Part shown: positions 12,901 to 24,900 of the stretch, piece after piece | Numbering within the stretch: the first letter of the stretch is position 1 | How the letters are laid out: each line of letters begins with the position of its first letter | DNA from: Marthasterias glacialis | Lineage: Eukaryota; Echinodermata; Asteroidea; Forcipulatida; Asteriidae | Length of the DNA: 64,000 nt | Direction of reading: 5' to 3' | NCBI GenBank assembly: GCA_911728455.2 | Contig: OU452232.1 | Span: 3,604,501 to 3,668,500, forward strand | Position numbers and translations under genes: made by a program | The notes under the pieces: model-generated | The model's input: the letters and a program-made list of their open reading frames with translations, nothing else | Databases searched by the model: none | What the model was told of the DNA's origin: nothing

Positions 12901-15900
12901 ATTAGCGTAAGATATTTGCTTGGAAAAGTTGGATTTATGTTTTAGAATATTTTTGCACTTTCAAAATGGAACTAGTAGTGCGCCCTGTTGCTATTGGTTG
13001 AAGCATGATCACAGGGCACTTTTTAACCGCTCTTAAATTGCTGAAAAAGACAGGGCTGGAGCTGTTTAAGACAAGCACGTCAACAATTATCTTGCGCACA
13101 CTTGCCGACCAAGGCAATGAAGTTAACATAAAGGCCATGCACGTAAAACAAACTAGATATAAATTACAACATTGTGAAATAACGAGGGGAAGATGTATTT
13201 AAGTTTTTCTTCACTTCACTTTGCCAAGCGCCTCAGAGTAGGCAACTAGAATGATGGCACTCTGCAAATGCATGATTGAATGATATTTCTATTTCAATCA
13301 TCAGTAATTTAGATCAGATTTTTTAGCGTGTTTAAAATAAATTAGACAGTGCTCAGTCTATATCCCATGGCCAAGACCTTTCTGGTCTTTAACGGCTGTT
13401 TAAGACCTCGTCATCACCCTTTTATTCCCTTATTTAAAACCACGTGGATGATAAACAGTCAGACAGTAGGAGGGTTGAGTGTGTGCAGAGTATATAATCT
13501 GGCTGTTCATGTTTACTTTCGACACGTACATGTAAGTACCCCTGACGATTCATATGTGTGTACTGGATTGCTGGATTGACATTTATTGCATAATCAAAGC
13601 TCATAAATGCCACATCGGTAGTTCATTTTCTGCAGTAAACAGAATTCAGTTTTGGTCCAAAAGTTTCGAAAATCCACTTTAAATTTTACAGAGTGCTATT
13701 TTTCGCACACCTCGGGAAAAAATTACAGAGTGCGGTTGCAACTTTCACTCCTTATGATGATGGTGTACCTACCTTGCCGCCATACTGGATCTTTGGGGCT
13801 GGTAACACCCTCCCCTCGATGCGCACCATGTCTGTACTGATGTTGAGACTGAACTCCTGGATGTAGGGGTCGTTGTTGAACTGTGCTCGCTGGACCTAAA
13901 AGCAAAGAAGAACAAACCCAAGACAACACAGGCTTGTTAACATAGATTTGCTAGGTAACCCTTTGCCAAGTCAATACACTGTGCAAGTCTAGCGCGTACC
14001 AAGAAAACTATACTTTTTACAGGAAATCAAATCTTCTTATCAATTTGTATTCACACAAAATTCTTGAAACTGAAAATACTCCTAGCAATTTTCTATAAAA
14101 ACAATTTCAATTTTTATATAATTCACATAATTTGTTGAAATCAACAACATGAAAGCTTTTGAATTGAATTGCAACGGTTAATAAAACCGTAGCAGCCAAA
14201 CATGCCAAAGGCCGAAATAAGACAACTTTCACAGATTAACCTTTGGACAACATGCTTATTCAACCTTAAGATTCTATACTCCATGCAGTACCAATTGCAA
14301 ATCACCCATGAATATGTGCAACATCAATTGGGCAGCATTCCTAATTGTTTACAAGTAAACCGAAACTGAAGTCTTATTCTCGGTTTTCTTCATTTATTTG
14401 TTAAATTTATTTTTACTTTCGAATATATTTCAAGGCTAAATTTGACTTCCCAAACACTATAACATGAATTTGAATAGTGTGGCCCTAAACTATGTTAAAG
14501 TGAAGTATTTGAAGAAACAGAATCTCGCACACGTATAACTCAATATAGTTGGGGACCAACTTGGTCCTGGAACTTTGACTACGTGCTAGACTTGCACAGT
14601 CTAAACACACACCCACTGGTCGCAGGCTTTTCCAATACTTCCTGCTCCAATGATTTGTGTGTAATTAAACCTAGAGTGTTTAAGCGCTACATACGATGTG
14701 TGGACCTGATAACAAAAGATGTCCACACTGTGTAGGAACTTGAAACACAGTGTGGACTGACACACGTCCACGGTGTTTTCACACACGTCCACGGTGTTTT
14801 CATGAATTAGATATTGTCGTTTGAACCTGCAACCACTGGCTATACGTGCCAACACTCTACCAACTGAGCTATCCAGCCATAATGTTGACTGTCTCAAATT
14901 AACAGTACAGTGTGCATGGTTTATGAAGGATTTTCGTCACACTTTCCGGAAGGTGTAAAAGTCTTTAAAGTTTTGACCGCCACTATGGGTACTCCCACTC
15001 TGCCACTACAAGCCGACTTTGGGCTAGAAAACTGAGTTTGGAAACAAGTTTCTGGTTGTGGGATCAAACCTATTGTGGGTTAAGCTAAAAAAAAAAAAAA
15101 ATGGGGTGAACAAAGAAAAATTCACCTGAGTGGGATTTGAACCTGCGACATGCTTAACGTACCGACGCCCTACCAACTGAGCTACATCTAGCTGTACGGT
15201 TGTATCGTATAATGGGGTGTGATCCCTGGCTACACAGCAGTAACCGGTTGAATGGCTTCTGACTGGCACCCCCCCCCCCCTCCCGAATAAAGATATTTAA
15301 CAAATAGGGAGACCGCCAACAATAGGGCTGGATAGCTCAGTTGGATTGGCTCATTTTTCTTTGTTCAGAACAGGGTCCAATTTCCATATTCAAAAAAGCT
15401 GTTAAGCAGAAAATGTTGCTAAACAATTTTTTCTTCTAGGCAAAAAAATTAGCAGGGGACCAGTCAAAAACCATATACATGACATTGCATGTTGACTGGT
15501 AGCCAGTTTCACCTTTAGTAAGATTTGTTGCCTCTAAGCAATTTTGTGTGCTTTTAACAGCTTTGTGAAATTAGGTCCAGTCTGCAATAAATGCATTTGA
15601 TAGTTCTATAAATGTTAAGTGAATTACGCAACACTTACCAAGTTATTGATTTCTCGTTCTCTGTCGGGGGCAGATCGTGCTGTGGCCTGTCAAAAAGGAA
15701 GACTCAGAAATTACTAGAGTGCTAATAATAAGACTAATAACAAATTCATACAATGCCGTATTACACGAGGATATCAGTCGCTGTGTTACAAACATGTAAG
15801 AATTGTGAAAGAAGCCACCTCATACATCAATTTGGAAGGAATCAAAGATTGCCAGAAACACATTTCTCTTAAAATGCATACATTATATGACAAAGTTTCC

Positions 15901-18900
15901 TGGGCTTTTGCTGTTTTTCTAATTCTCTTTGTTTACAAATCTTTTTCTCCTTTAACCCCCACCCTCAAAAAAATATATAAATATATAAAATAAAATTAAT
16001 AAATAAATAAAAATAAAAATCTAATGTGAGGTTTGCGGTAACACTATGCACAAAATTTCTCTCTATGAGTTGTAGGGGTTCGAAAGTAACTGGTGATGTA
16101 ACAACTTAATAAACACGTTTTCTTTCAATAATAACAATAAACAAAAACACAAATAATTATCAATAAATAAATATATACCCAAATATATTATGCAACTAAT
16201 CAGTCCATCAATAAATATTTAAAACTTACAATAAACAAAAATACCAAATAAGTACATCAAACGACAAACAAAAACCTCCACTTCCTAATAATTCTATTAG
16301 AGACCATGAATCTACAAGATTATACGTACCGTTGGAAAAGATTATCATCGTGATTAATTCACTTGTTAATGTTTGGACAAAACTACGGCTAAAACTTGTT
16401 GGCAAGATGCTTGCTTTACGAACTAATGGCTAACCTAGGAAGCTTTATCAGGGTTAATTCAGGGCATGTTGCATACACCATTTTGATATGGACAGACTGA
16501 TGATGAAGAAAGTGACATTGTGTACAAAGCACCACAATAACTTCTTCTTTTTTTAAAACACAAGTTCCCATTTCCAAATTCTCAAGAGTGCACATGTGAC
16601 ACTCCTGATAGCGTACACAGCTGATTGGCTAGGGTGTGAACCAGTTGCCATGGCCACTTCCTTCTGATTGGTTGAGGTACCCAGTAGGAAATGCAACATG
16701 CCCCAGTAGGTTTCTCTGCTGTCATTCTTGTGTGAGCAGTGAAGAAATACACATCTGTATCTACAATCTCCAATGTTCCCCTTTTTGCTCTTTTTAAACA
16801 AGGTTTTTTGAGGTATCAATGTTATTTGCTTTGCGGTAACACCATGTGATAATATCTACTTTGCTGTGTAGTGTTGTGGCCCAGCGGTTTGGTGCATTTG
16901 GACTCAAGTCATGGTGGATAAGTCATCTGGATGTGGGTTTGAATCCCGGCCATGACCTCTGTGTCCATGAGCAAGACACTACAGTTGCTGATAGTTTTTC
17001 TCAGTCTGTATTTGACTTTCAGCTAGTAAATGAGGCACTAAATCAAGTAGAACACAAGCACTCAGACCAAAATTCAGTCAATTTGCTAATCTAAAATGTT
17101 TGTTTTTCTTTTATCTCTTTCACTATGGAATAAAAATACAGCTGTGACAGAATTGTTTATTATTTTGTTTATTCAAGCCGCTGGCAGTGGCTCTCCAGCA
17201 TATGGAGTAATTCACCGAGCCACTGTGAGCAGTTCACCATAGTGAAAGAGTTAAGCATACTTCACTAATTTGCAATTTTCTTTTGTGGCTTTGACATTAT
17301 TGAACTAAGGTGAGTTTCACGATAGGGTACACTAGCATTTCTTGAAATGGTGTAGAATGTTGGTAGTCGGTAAGACGGCACACTGGCTTCTATGCACCCA
17401 ACAAAGGAAATGTCAGTCAGCAAGTTGGCTTCCATACGCCCTCCCAAAGAAAATGCCCTTACTACGCCGCTGCAAACAACTAACAATTGATGGTCATATG
17501 TTCAGAACCAAAATAGGTTCTAAACGGCATGCATGGAGAAATAACCATATAGAACAATTGCCTACTGTGTCTGACTTATGACTGCTTATTATTGCCTCAC
17601 TACATACTTTTTTACAACTATTGCTTGAAGTTAAACTAATGCTAAAATGCACCAGAGCAACTGTTATCACTGTTTGTTTGGAGACTAGTTCTAGGCTTCA
17701 CTACAACCTTTGACCTTACGATCACTAAACCAGGGCCAAATTTCGTGACACTTCTGTAAGTGCACGCGAAAAATAAATGCTTAAAGTAGCCGCAAAATTC
17801 TGCACACACGTATTGTGTACTTAACTGGTTAGCAAAACATTTTTGCTAACAAGTGTGCATATGTACAGTACTTCATAAAACTAAACATTGTTTGTTTACG
17901 CAGTTCGCACTGAACTTTGACCTTAACACTGTAAGCAGAGAATAGTGAGTGTAAGCACAAAATAAAGCGCTACATAAAAACTGCGTATTATCATTCTCCC
18001 AACCAAATCAGTGTAACCACACTGAGGCTGTGAGGGCAAAATAGTTGGGTACCTCTTTGGTTTAACAGGAATGGCTATTTACTATTGTTAAAGAAGACAG
18101 GGAACCTAACAAAGATGGTGGCAGAATGGTAACAGTCAAAGCATCTATTTCGTGAAAATCAACAATTTAACTATCTAGAGACTGAGACTATCTAGAGGGT
18201 TAACTGAGGAGTTATGTTAGTCTACCCTACAAGCCCCATTCAGCGCTTGTAGGTTTCAAGTAAGGGAAGCCTCCATTATGTGTCCGTTGCAAATCACTCT
18301 CACTTTACCGAAACCTGGCACAGAAACGACTCAAACCTTTAAATACATTGACGTTTCACTTGAATAACTTCCCAGACGACAAGCTAGCTACTAACTACTA
18401 TATTGAATGGTCAGACAGTAGGAGGGTTAATAAGTAGAAAAGCAGGCCATCCAAATTCACATTAAGTCATCCAGAGATGACTGGATGGATTCCTGCCTGA
18501 TATAGCACTAAAAAAATCTTGATAATTTGCACGACACTACCATAAAGTTTGAAAACTTGTTAGCAGAAAGTTATTCCAATATCTCCTAGTCATGAAGCGT
18601 GGAATGTGCATCTTTTCTCCAAGTGAAACTTCAACAATGATTTTGTTTCCTTCTAGAAATTATTTTAGTCACAAGTGTTTAGGGTAGATTTGGAGCGGAC
18701 ACACAAGGAGGAGGCAGCAACTTATTTGAGCAACCTTGATCATGGTTGAAGTTTGCATGTCGGTTAGTTTCTTTATACAGCGCTGGCCTGGCACTATGTT
18801 GCAAACCTGTAAAGGAGACAAAAGAAAAGACAGGAAAAGACAATGAGTATCTTTGACCAGTAAACGGTGAGTGACGTGTATACACGCCAATATTTCCCCT

Positions 18901-21900
18901 GCCAGAAATCAGATGACGTGTAAACATGCCAATATTTCCCCTGCCAGAAATCAGATGGCGTGTAAACACGCCAATATTTTCCCTGGCAGAAATGTCCTGA
19001 GGAAACCCTGGTGGCAAGAGGTAAAACATTTCAATTTGCTCAGGACTTGGAAGATTTGGAAAGACTATACAGTGCTCATCACACATCAGTGTAACAAGTA
19101 AAATCATAATTCCATTTTCTTTATCTCTGATGCAATTATTACATCAATTTAACTGTTTGTGATACCCGCTATTTACAGGATTCGAAATGGCCTCTCATCA
19201 CCGGGCACATTCCGAGGTCTAACAGATAAGAAATCTACTCTAGAATGCTGAGGTCCTGGGTCCGAATCCCATCTGAGTTGCTTGTGGGTTTTTTTTTTAA
19301 TGCACAGGACCCGGAAATCACTTAGCATCGACCCAGTTCACCTGATATCATCACCGAATTAAATGTTGGTTGCACCATTGTGGGAGTCAGTTTTCCTATG
19401 TGTTACATTGTGTAGTGTACATGGTAGGCGACGTGGGAGCGTTTACAAGGTCACCATATCTTTACATGCATTCTGACTTCCAAAATGGCAGACCCTGGGC
19501 AGACAGTAGCATCAATGCGACGTCAGTGCAACAGGTCAATACAGTGCTTATCACAGGTCAATAGAAAATCAAAACTTTATAAAGTGTATCTTTCATTTTT
19601 TTTGTTCAAAAGAACATTCCAGTCAACAGTCGGGTTTCCCCTTATCTGGCATTTGTGTGAATGTTGCGAGCCTATGTGAAAATGGACAATGACCAATGCA
19701 TAGACATGACCAATGCATTTTTTATCATAATGTCCACATAAAAATCAAAAAGATAAGTTTTGAGATGTGCTCCCTCTCTCAAAATCAAGCGTTGATAGAA
19801 AATGTTACAATGCCATCTGCATAAAATGTCAGATTTCATTTTCTTCTTCCATTGAACTGTGTACACTATGCAGCTGCAGGAAGTCTGTCTTTTTCGAGGG
19901 GTAAAATGAAGAGATCGAATTCAAAAAAATCTCCACTAGACCATAGGACCGAAATTCCTGCTGAATCACAAAAAGTAGCTAAGCACAACAAAATTATGCT
20001 TACCAACTTAAGGTTACCAGCAAAAACACCATGTCGTTTGTACAATAAGTGACTGGTATCCTGCTTATATTTGCTAAGCAGAAAATTGTTGAGCAATATT
20101 CAGTGCTTAATGCAGCTCTTTGAAATTGGGCCCAGCTAGGCTTGATTTCAAAAAGCACTAAGATTCATCTTTAGGTGAGAATGTCAGTATTACTCCCATA
20201 GTGATTTGTATTGTGACATCACACTATGCTTAGCAGCTAAGACTGATTCGCAATCAATCTAAGCTCTTTGTGAAATCGACTCCTGATCTTACATCTCGGA
20301 ACTTTCATCGGACTAGAAATATCTTTCACTGGACCAGAATGCTTTTTTTTAAAAGGTATAAAAAAAAATTAAAAAAAATTGTTCATGCTTTCTTCACTGT
20401 TAGAATAAGGTTTGGAGTTACAAAAGCTTAAGGTGTACTTCAATAAATTTATTTAAATTACGAGTTTGTAACATGACAGGACTTTTTTAGTTTTTGGATT
20501 ACTGCCCCAAAGCTAAAATTACTGGACTCTAGCCAGTGGTCCAGTGGTTATGTCCAGCCCAGACTAATGGCAATCAGTGCTGTTGAACTTACCTCTAGAG
20601 GCAAGTAAGTATGGCGCTGTTCCTGACCGACTTGAAGGCATGGCAAAAACGGATACCTGAAGTAAAGATGACAAAAAGCGTTCGCTCAAGTCACAAAGTA
20701 CAATTTGAACCACACCAAGTGTGTTAACATTTATTTATTTTTATTTACGTCATAATATATGAAAACTTTAGGTTTTAACTGGATATTTTGACAGACACGT
20801 AATGTGCAAATCAAGATCCTGAAATCAAGATAACTCCTGACAAATGACAGACCTGAGCAAGTTACCTTGTTGACTGTACATAAGAAACACGAAAAACACG
20901 GTGGTAGAATGATGAAGGTCTACTAAGAAGATTTACTAGGTATGGTTACTGGGAAGGTTTACAAGGAAGGTTTACAAAATAAAATATACTAGGAAGGTTT
21001 AGCAGGAAGGTTTACTACGAAGGTTTACCAGGAAGGGTTACTAGGACGGTTTACTAGGAAGACTTACTGGGAAGGTTTACTTAGAAAGTTTACTAGGAAG
21101 GTTTACTAGGAAGGTTTACTAGGAAGGTTTACTAAGAAGGGTTACTAGAAGGTTTACTAGGAAGGTTTACCAGGAAGGTTTACTAAGAATGTTTACTAAG
21201 AAAGTTTACTAAGGAAGTTTATTAAGAAGCTTTACTAAGAAGGTATACTAAGAAGGTTTACTGGGAAGGTTTACTAGGAAGGTTTACTAGGAAGGTTTAC
21301 AAAAATGTTTACTAAGAAGGTTTACTAGGAAGGTTTACTAGGAAGGTTTACTAAGAAGGTTTACTAAGAAGGTTTACTAGGAAGGTTTACTAGGTTTACT
21401 AATGTGACTTACTGTAAGATACGTCTGTGTCTGTCCTTGAAATATTTAGCCACTGTGCATTCCACTGTCTGACCATTCTCCAGCTCAAGGGGAAATCTAA
21501 AAGACAACACATACACACCATGAGATCACTGAAGAATTCTAGATAAAATCTACAAAGATTACACCTTGTCGGAAATGACGGCTTAGGCAATGGCTATGAC
21601 CAGATCGCTAAAAAGGCCTATACATTACCACTGTCGCTGCAGCCAATGGATCTTATATTAAATATCAATAGTTCTCTCATAACTCAACCTTCAACAACGG
21701 GTATGATATTTGGCCCTTGGAAAAAGTTGGACAATTTTATTGAGTATAGCAAGGGCAGGCATGCAACTTGGACATAACAAAAAACAAGGAAAGCCCAATC
21801 TTTACGAGACTTTGTACAGTGTTTTTGCAATTTTCAATGGCATGAGTGTGAGGTGAAAAACAAGAAAAAGTTGCATGCCTGTACAACGCCTGACCTACAT

Positions 21901-24900
21901 GTACCTGCACTTGACCATGTGACCTATTTTACATGTTCATAATGGTATAGATTTTTAGCAGACTTTTTCAGGCTATTTAATAACAATTTTACTGATTTTT
22001 CTAATAGGAAAAAATCAAAAATTAGATTATTGTAGGAGAAATACAACTGTATCAAACCACGAGTCTGCAACCATAATACCACAACATCCAAATCATTGGA
22101 TGCTTATCAATTTAGTATACAAAGCCCAATCGGGGTTAATAGCAAAGGGGGCGTCTATGTTTTGGACACCACTGCAAATGCAGGGTGCCCCCGCGACAAT
22201 CATCGGGGCAGGGGTGACTGTACTTACGTCTGAGCTTGGGCGACCTTTCTAGTCACATTGCACACTCTGTACTTGCGGCGCATGTTGCCACAATGTGTAA
22301 TCTCAATCTTCAATCCTGCATAAAAGTTTATGTTTAATCAAGAGGGTTAACTGTTAGTATCATCGCTCTAGGTTTACCTTGCACACTGCTATGCATGTTG
22401 GAGCAAGTTCGGGCAAGGACAATCGACACTCGGGCATTGCGTAGCCACTCCTGGTTAGTCTTCTCTAACTATTTCCCAACCAGCCTTGGTTGGCCGGCAG
22501 TGGCCAAAAAGCGCTGGAATCAAGGAACGAGTTCACTCTTTACCAGGGATATTTGTGTGATCCCTTATTCCAGACCTTCGTTCCTTTGCCTGAAATACCA
22601 GGATTTTTTATATTAAACCAAATGGCTGCCACAATTATTTCGATTGCTCTCATCACCAAGATAAGAGCAAGATTCCAGCAGGCCATGGGCAATTATCGAT
22701 GAACAAAGAGGGCTTCCATCTAAATTTTCTCAAAAGACTATTTGTAAATCTCAGTACCAAAACCACCATGATTTGTGTTTTTACTTCATTTAGTCAGGGT
22801 TTCATTTTGATAGTTTTCCACATCAAAAACATTTCGGATTTTTACCGAAAATAATACTGGTCAACTGGTTAGACCCTACCTTTAATTTCTTTGGTAAACT
22901 TGACACGCTGTGAATCTGTGAGTGGTCGGCGTTGATCGCTGCTGTTGCCGATGTCCAGGACCTCACACATGAAGTCAATGACAGGCTGGGCCTTGTAGAA
23001 GGCAGTGGCAGAGACTGCACACAAAAACAAGGGAAAATTACTCCACTATTAAAACATTTCATTTTCAACAGGCTTCTGAAAACTTTCGTAAAAACTGGAC
23101 ATGTTTTGGTCTGCCTGATCAAAATAAACACACATCTCTGCATCAGTTTACTCTTGGTTTTGTTATAATACTCAACTAGAAAGAGGCTCTGTGCAAACTG
23201 GATTTGCAGTGATGCTCATGGCACTATAACATTACCCTGGTCACTGGGGCAGTTATTTCATTCCTTAAACCATCTCAGCTCCCTGAGTATACAGCCTTTG
23301 CTGCCAAGTATATAGCACACCAAGCTAAATCAATCACAAGAACCATCTCTACCCTCACAGGTACCCATTTACTCCCGGGTGAAGAGAAGTAATTATAGTT
23401 AAGAGTCTTGCTTGAGGACAGAAGTGTCATGACCGAGATTGGAACCCACATTCTGATGACTTAGCCATCAGAACTTGAGTCCAGTGCTCTAGACTGCTCA
23501 GCCACTACACTACTAACATTGTGTGTACATCTGGACCCAATTTCATAGAATTCATTATGCACAAAAAGTAGCTAATCACAAACAAAATTATGCTTACCGG
23601 AATACGGTTACCAGCTAAAATTGCATGTCACATGTACCATCTGTGACTAGTATCTCACTGTTTATTTTTGCTTAGCAGAAAATTTTTAAGCACTATTTTC
23701 TGCTTAAGCAGCTCTATGAAATTGGGCCTCTGGTGGTAGTCTAAGCGAGACACAACAATGTTGCTGTTTCATCACATGCAAAGGCAATTTTTGAAATTCA
23801 ACATTTCAGCAATGAGAATATTAAGAACAAGTATGAACGAAAAACAACATGATCACCATATTTGATCAATACATACTGGAATGACTTTCTTGATTAAAAA
23901 CAGTGATGGGAATGATACTTTTCTCTGAATATTCAACATTATTCAAATGATTTGCTAATAGCTGAAAGAACGCATCCTACTTCTCTCTAAATATTCAACA
24001 CTATTCATATGACATGTGAATTGCTGAAACAACTCATCATTTTTTTTTTCTTCTGAATATTCAACATTATTCAAATGATATATCAATCACCAAAACCTTA
24101 CCATCAATGTTCAGCATCATTTTCCACTTGGATGGGCGTACGCTCTGATGAAACCCAAACCACACCTCTCGCCCGCCTCCCAACGGGTGGAAGTAGTCAT
24201 CAGGGGGTGAGAAAAAGGAGCGACCCACTGGGGTATAACTGTAACAGAATCAAGATGATGTGAACCAGTTAAAATCAATACACTTTTTTGTTGTTGAACT
24301 ACTTAACACCGCAGAAGACACACAATCAGGGCTCGACTAAACAGGCATTCGTAATGTGAATTCGTGGAGCGGTTGACGTGTTGACTCGATTAAAAAAGCT
24401 TATTGTGTAGTGTGCAACATGCATGCACTCACTGACACCTGCTTCGTTGGCCCAATACGAAGGGGTGGGACAGAAGCACGGGAATCAATGCTCAAACTCA
24501 CTCTTACTGGTGATATTTGTGTAATCTCCAACTCCTAACCTTTGTTCCTATGTCTGACATACATGTACCAGGATTTTGATAGATTGAATGGCTTCCACAA
24601 TTGTTTCCATTGTTCTCGGCACAGAGGTAAGCACGAGATTCCAGCAAGCCATGGCCCTAAACCGATGGTGGCTTACAGCCTAGGGAGGACCAAGTCACAC
24701 TGAACAAACACAGCTTCTGTCCAAGTTTTTTCAAAAGAGAACTGTAAATCATAGCGTAAAATACCCTGTTTGTTTTCTTTATACTTCGTTTAGTCAGGGT
24801 TTCATTTTGACAATGTAGTCCACAAAAATAATTATTGGTTTTTCAAAAATTAATGCCATGGATTGTTCCGTAAACATTTCAGAACAGCCGGACAAATGAA

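Larger units (their letters stand above)
9936..18806 (-). other. AGO: AGO linker-2 and MID region (exons 9-14)
   Basis: Exon 9 (18806-18735) holds [16 protein letters not shown]; its donor is the weak GTTGCT. Exon 10 is only 48 bp ([10 protein letters not shown]). Exon 11 ends in QYGGK. Exons 12-14 hold [20 protein letters not shown] and [13 protein letters not shown]. The MID residues that bind the guide 5' phosphate in human AGO2 (Y529, K533, Q545, K570) are all present, in TPVYAEVK, ATQCVQ and INVKLGG. Confidence 0.93.
20593..24238 (-). other. AGO: AGO PAZ domain and flanks (exons 4-8)
   Basis: Exon 4 (24238-24102) holds [10 protein letters not shown] and [10 protein letters not shown]. 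Exon 5 (23014-22880) opens the PAZ proper ([17 protein letters not shown]). Exon 6 (22315-22228) holds [17 protein letters not shown]. Exon 7 (21496-21413) holds [14 protein letters not shown]. Exon 8 (20656-20593) holds PCLQVGQEQ and TYLPLE. PAZ binds the 3' end of the guide RNA. Exon 7 sits directly beside a long minisatellite. Confidence 0.93.

Noticed and set aside
20919..21398. CRISPR-like array
   Set aside because: The 13-bp units are directly adjacent with no spacers, in a eukaryotic intron; an ordinary minisatellite.
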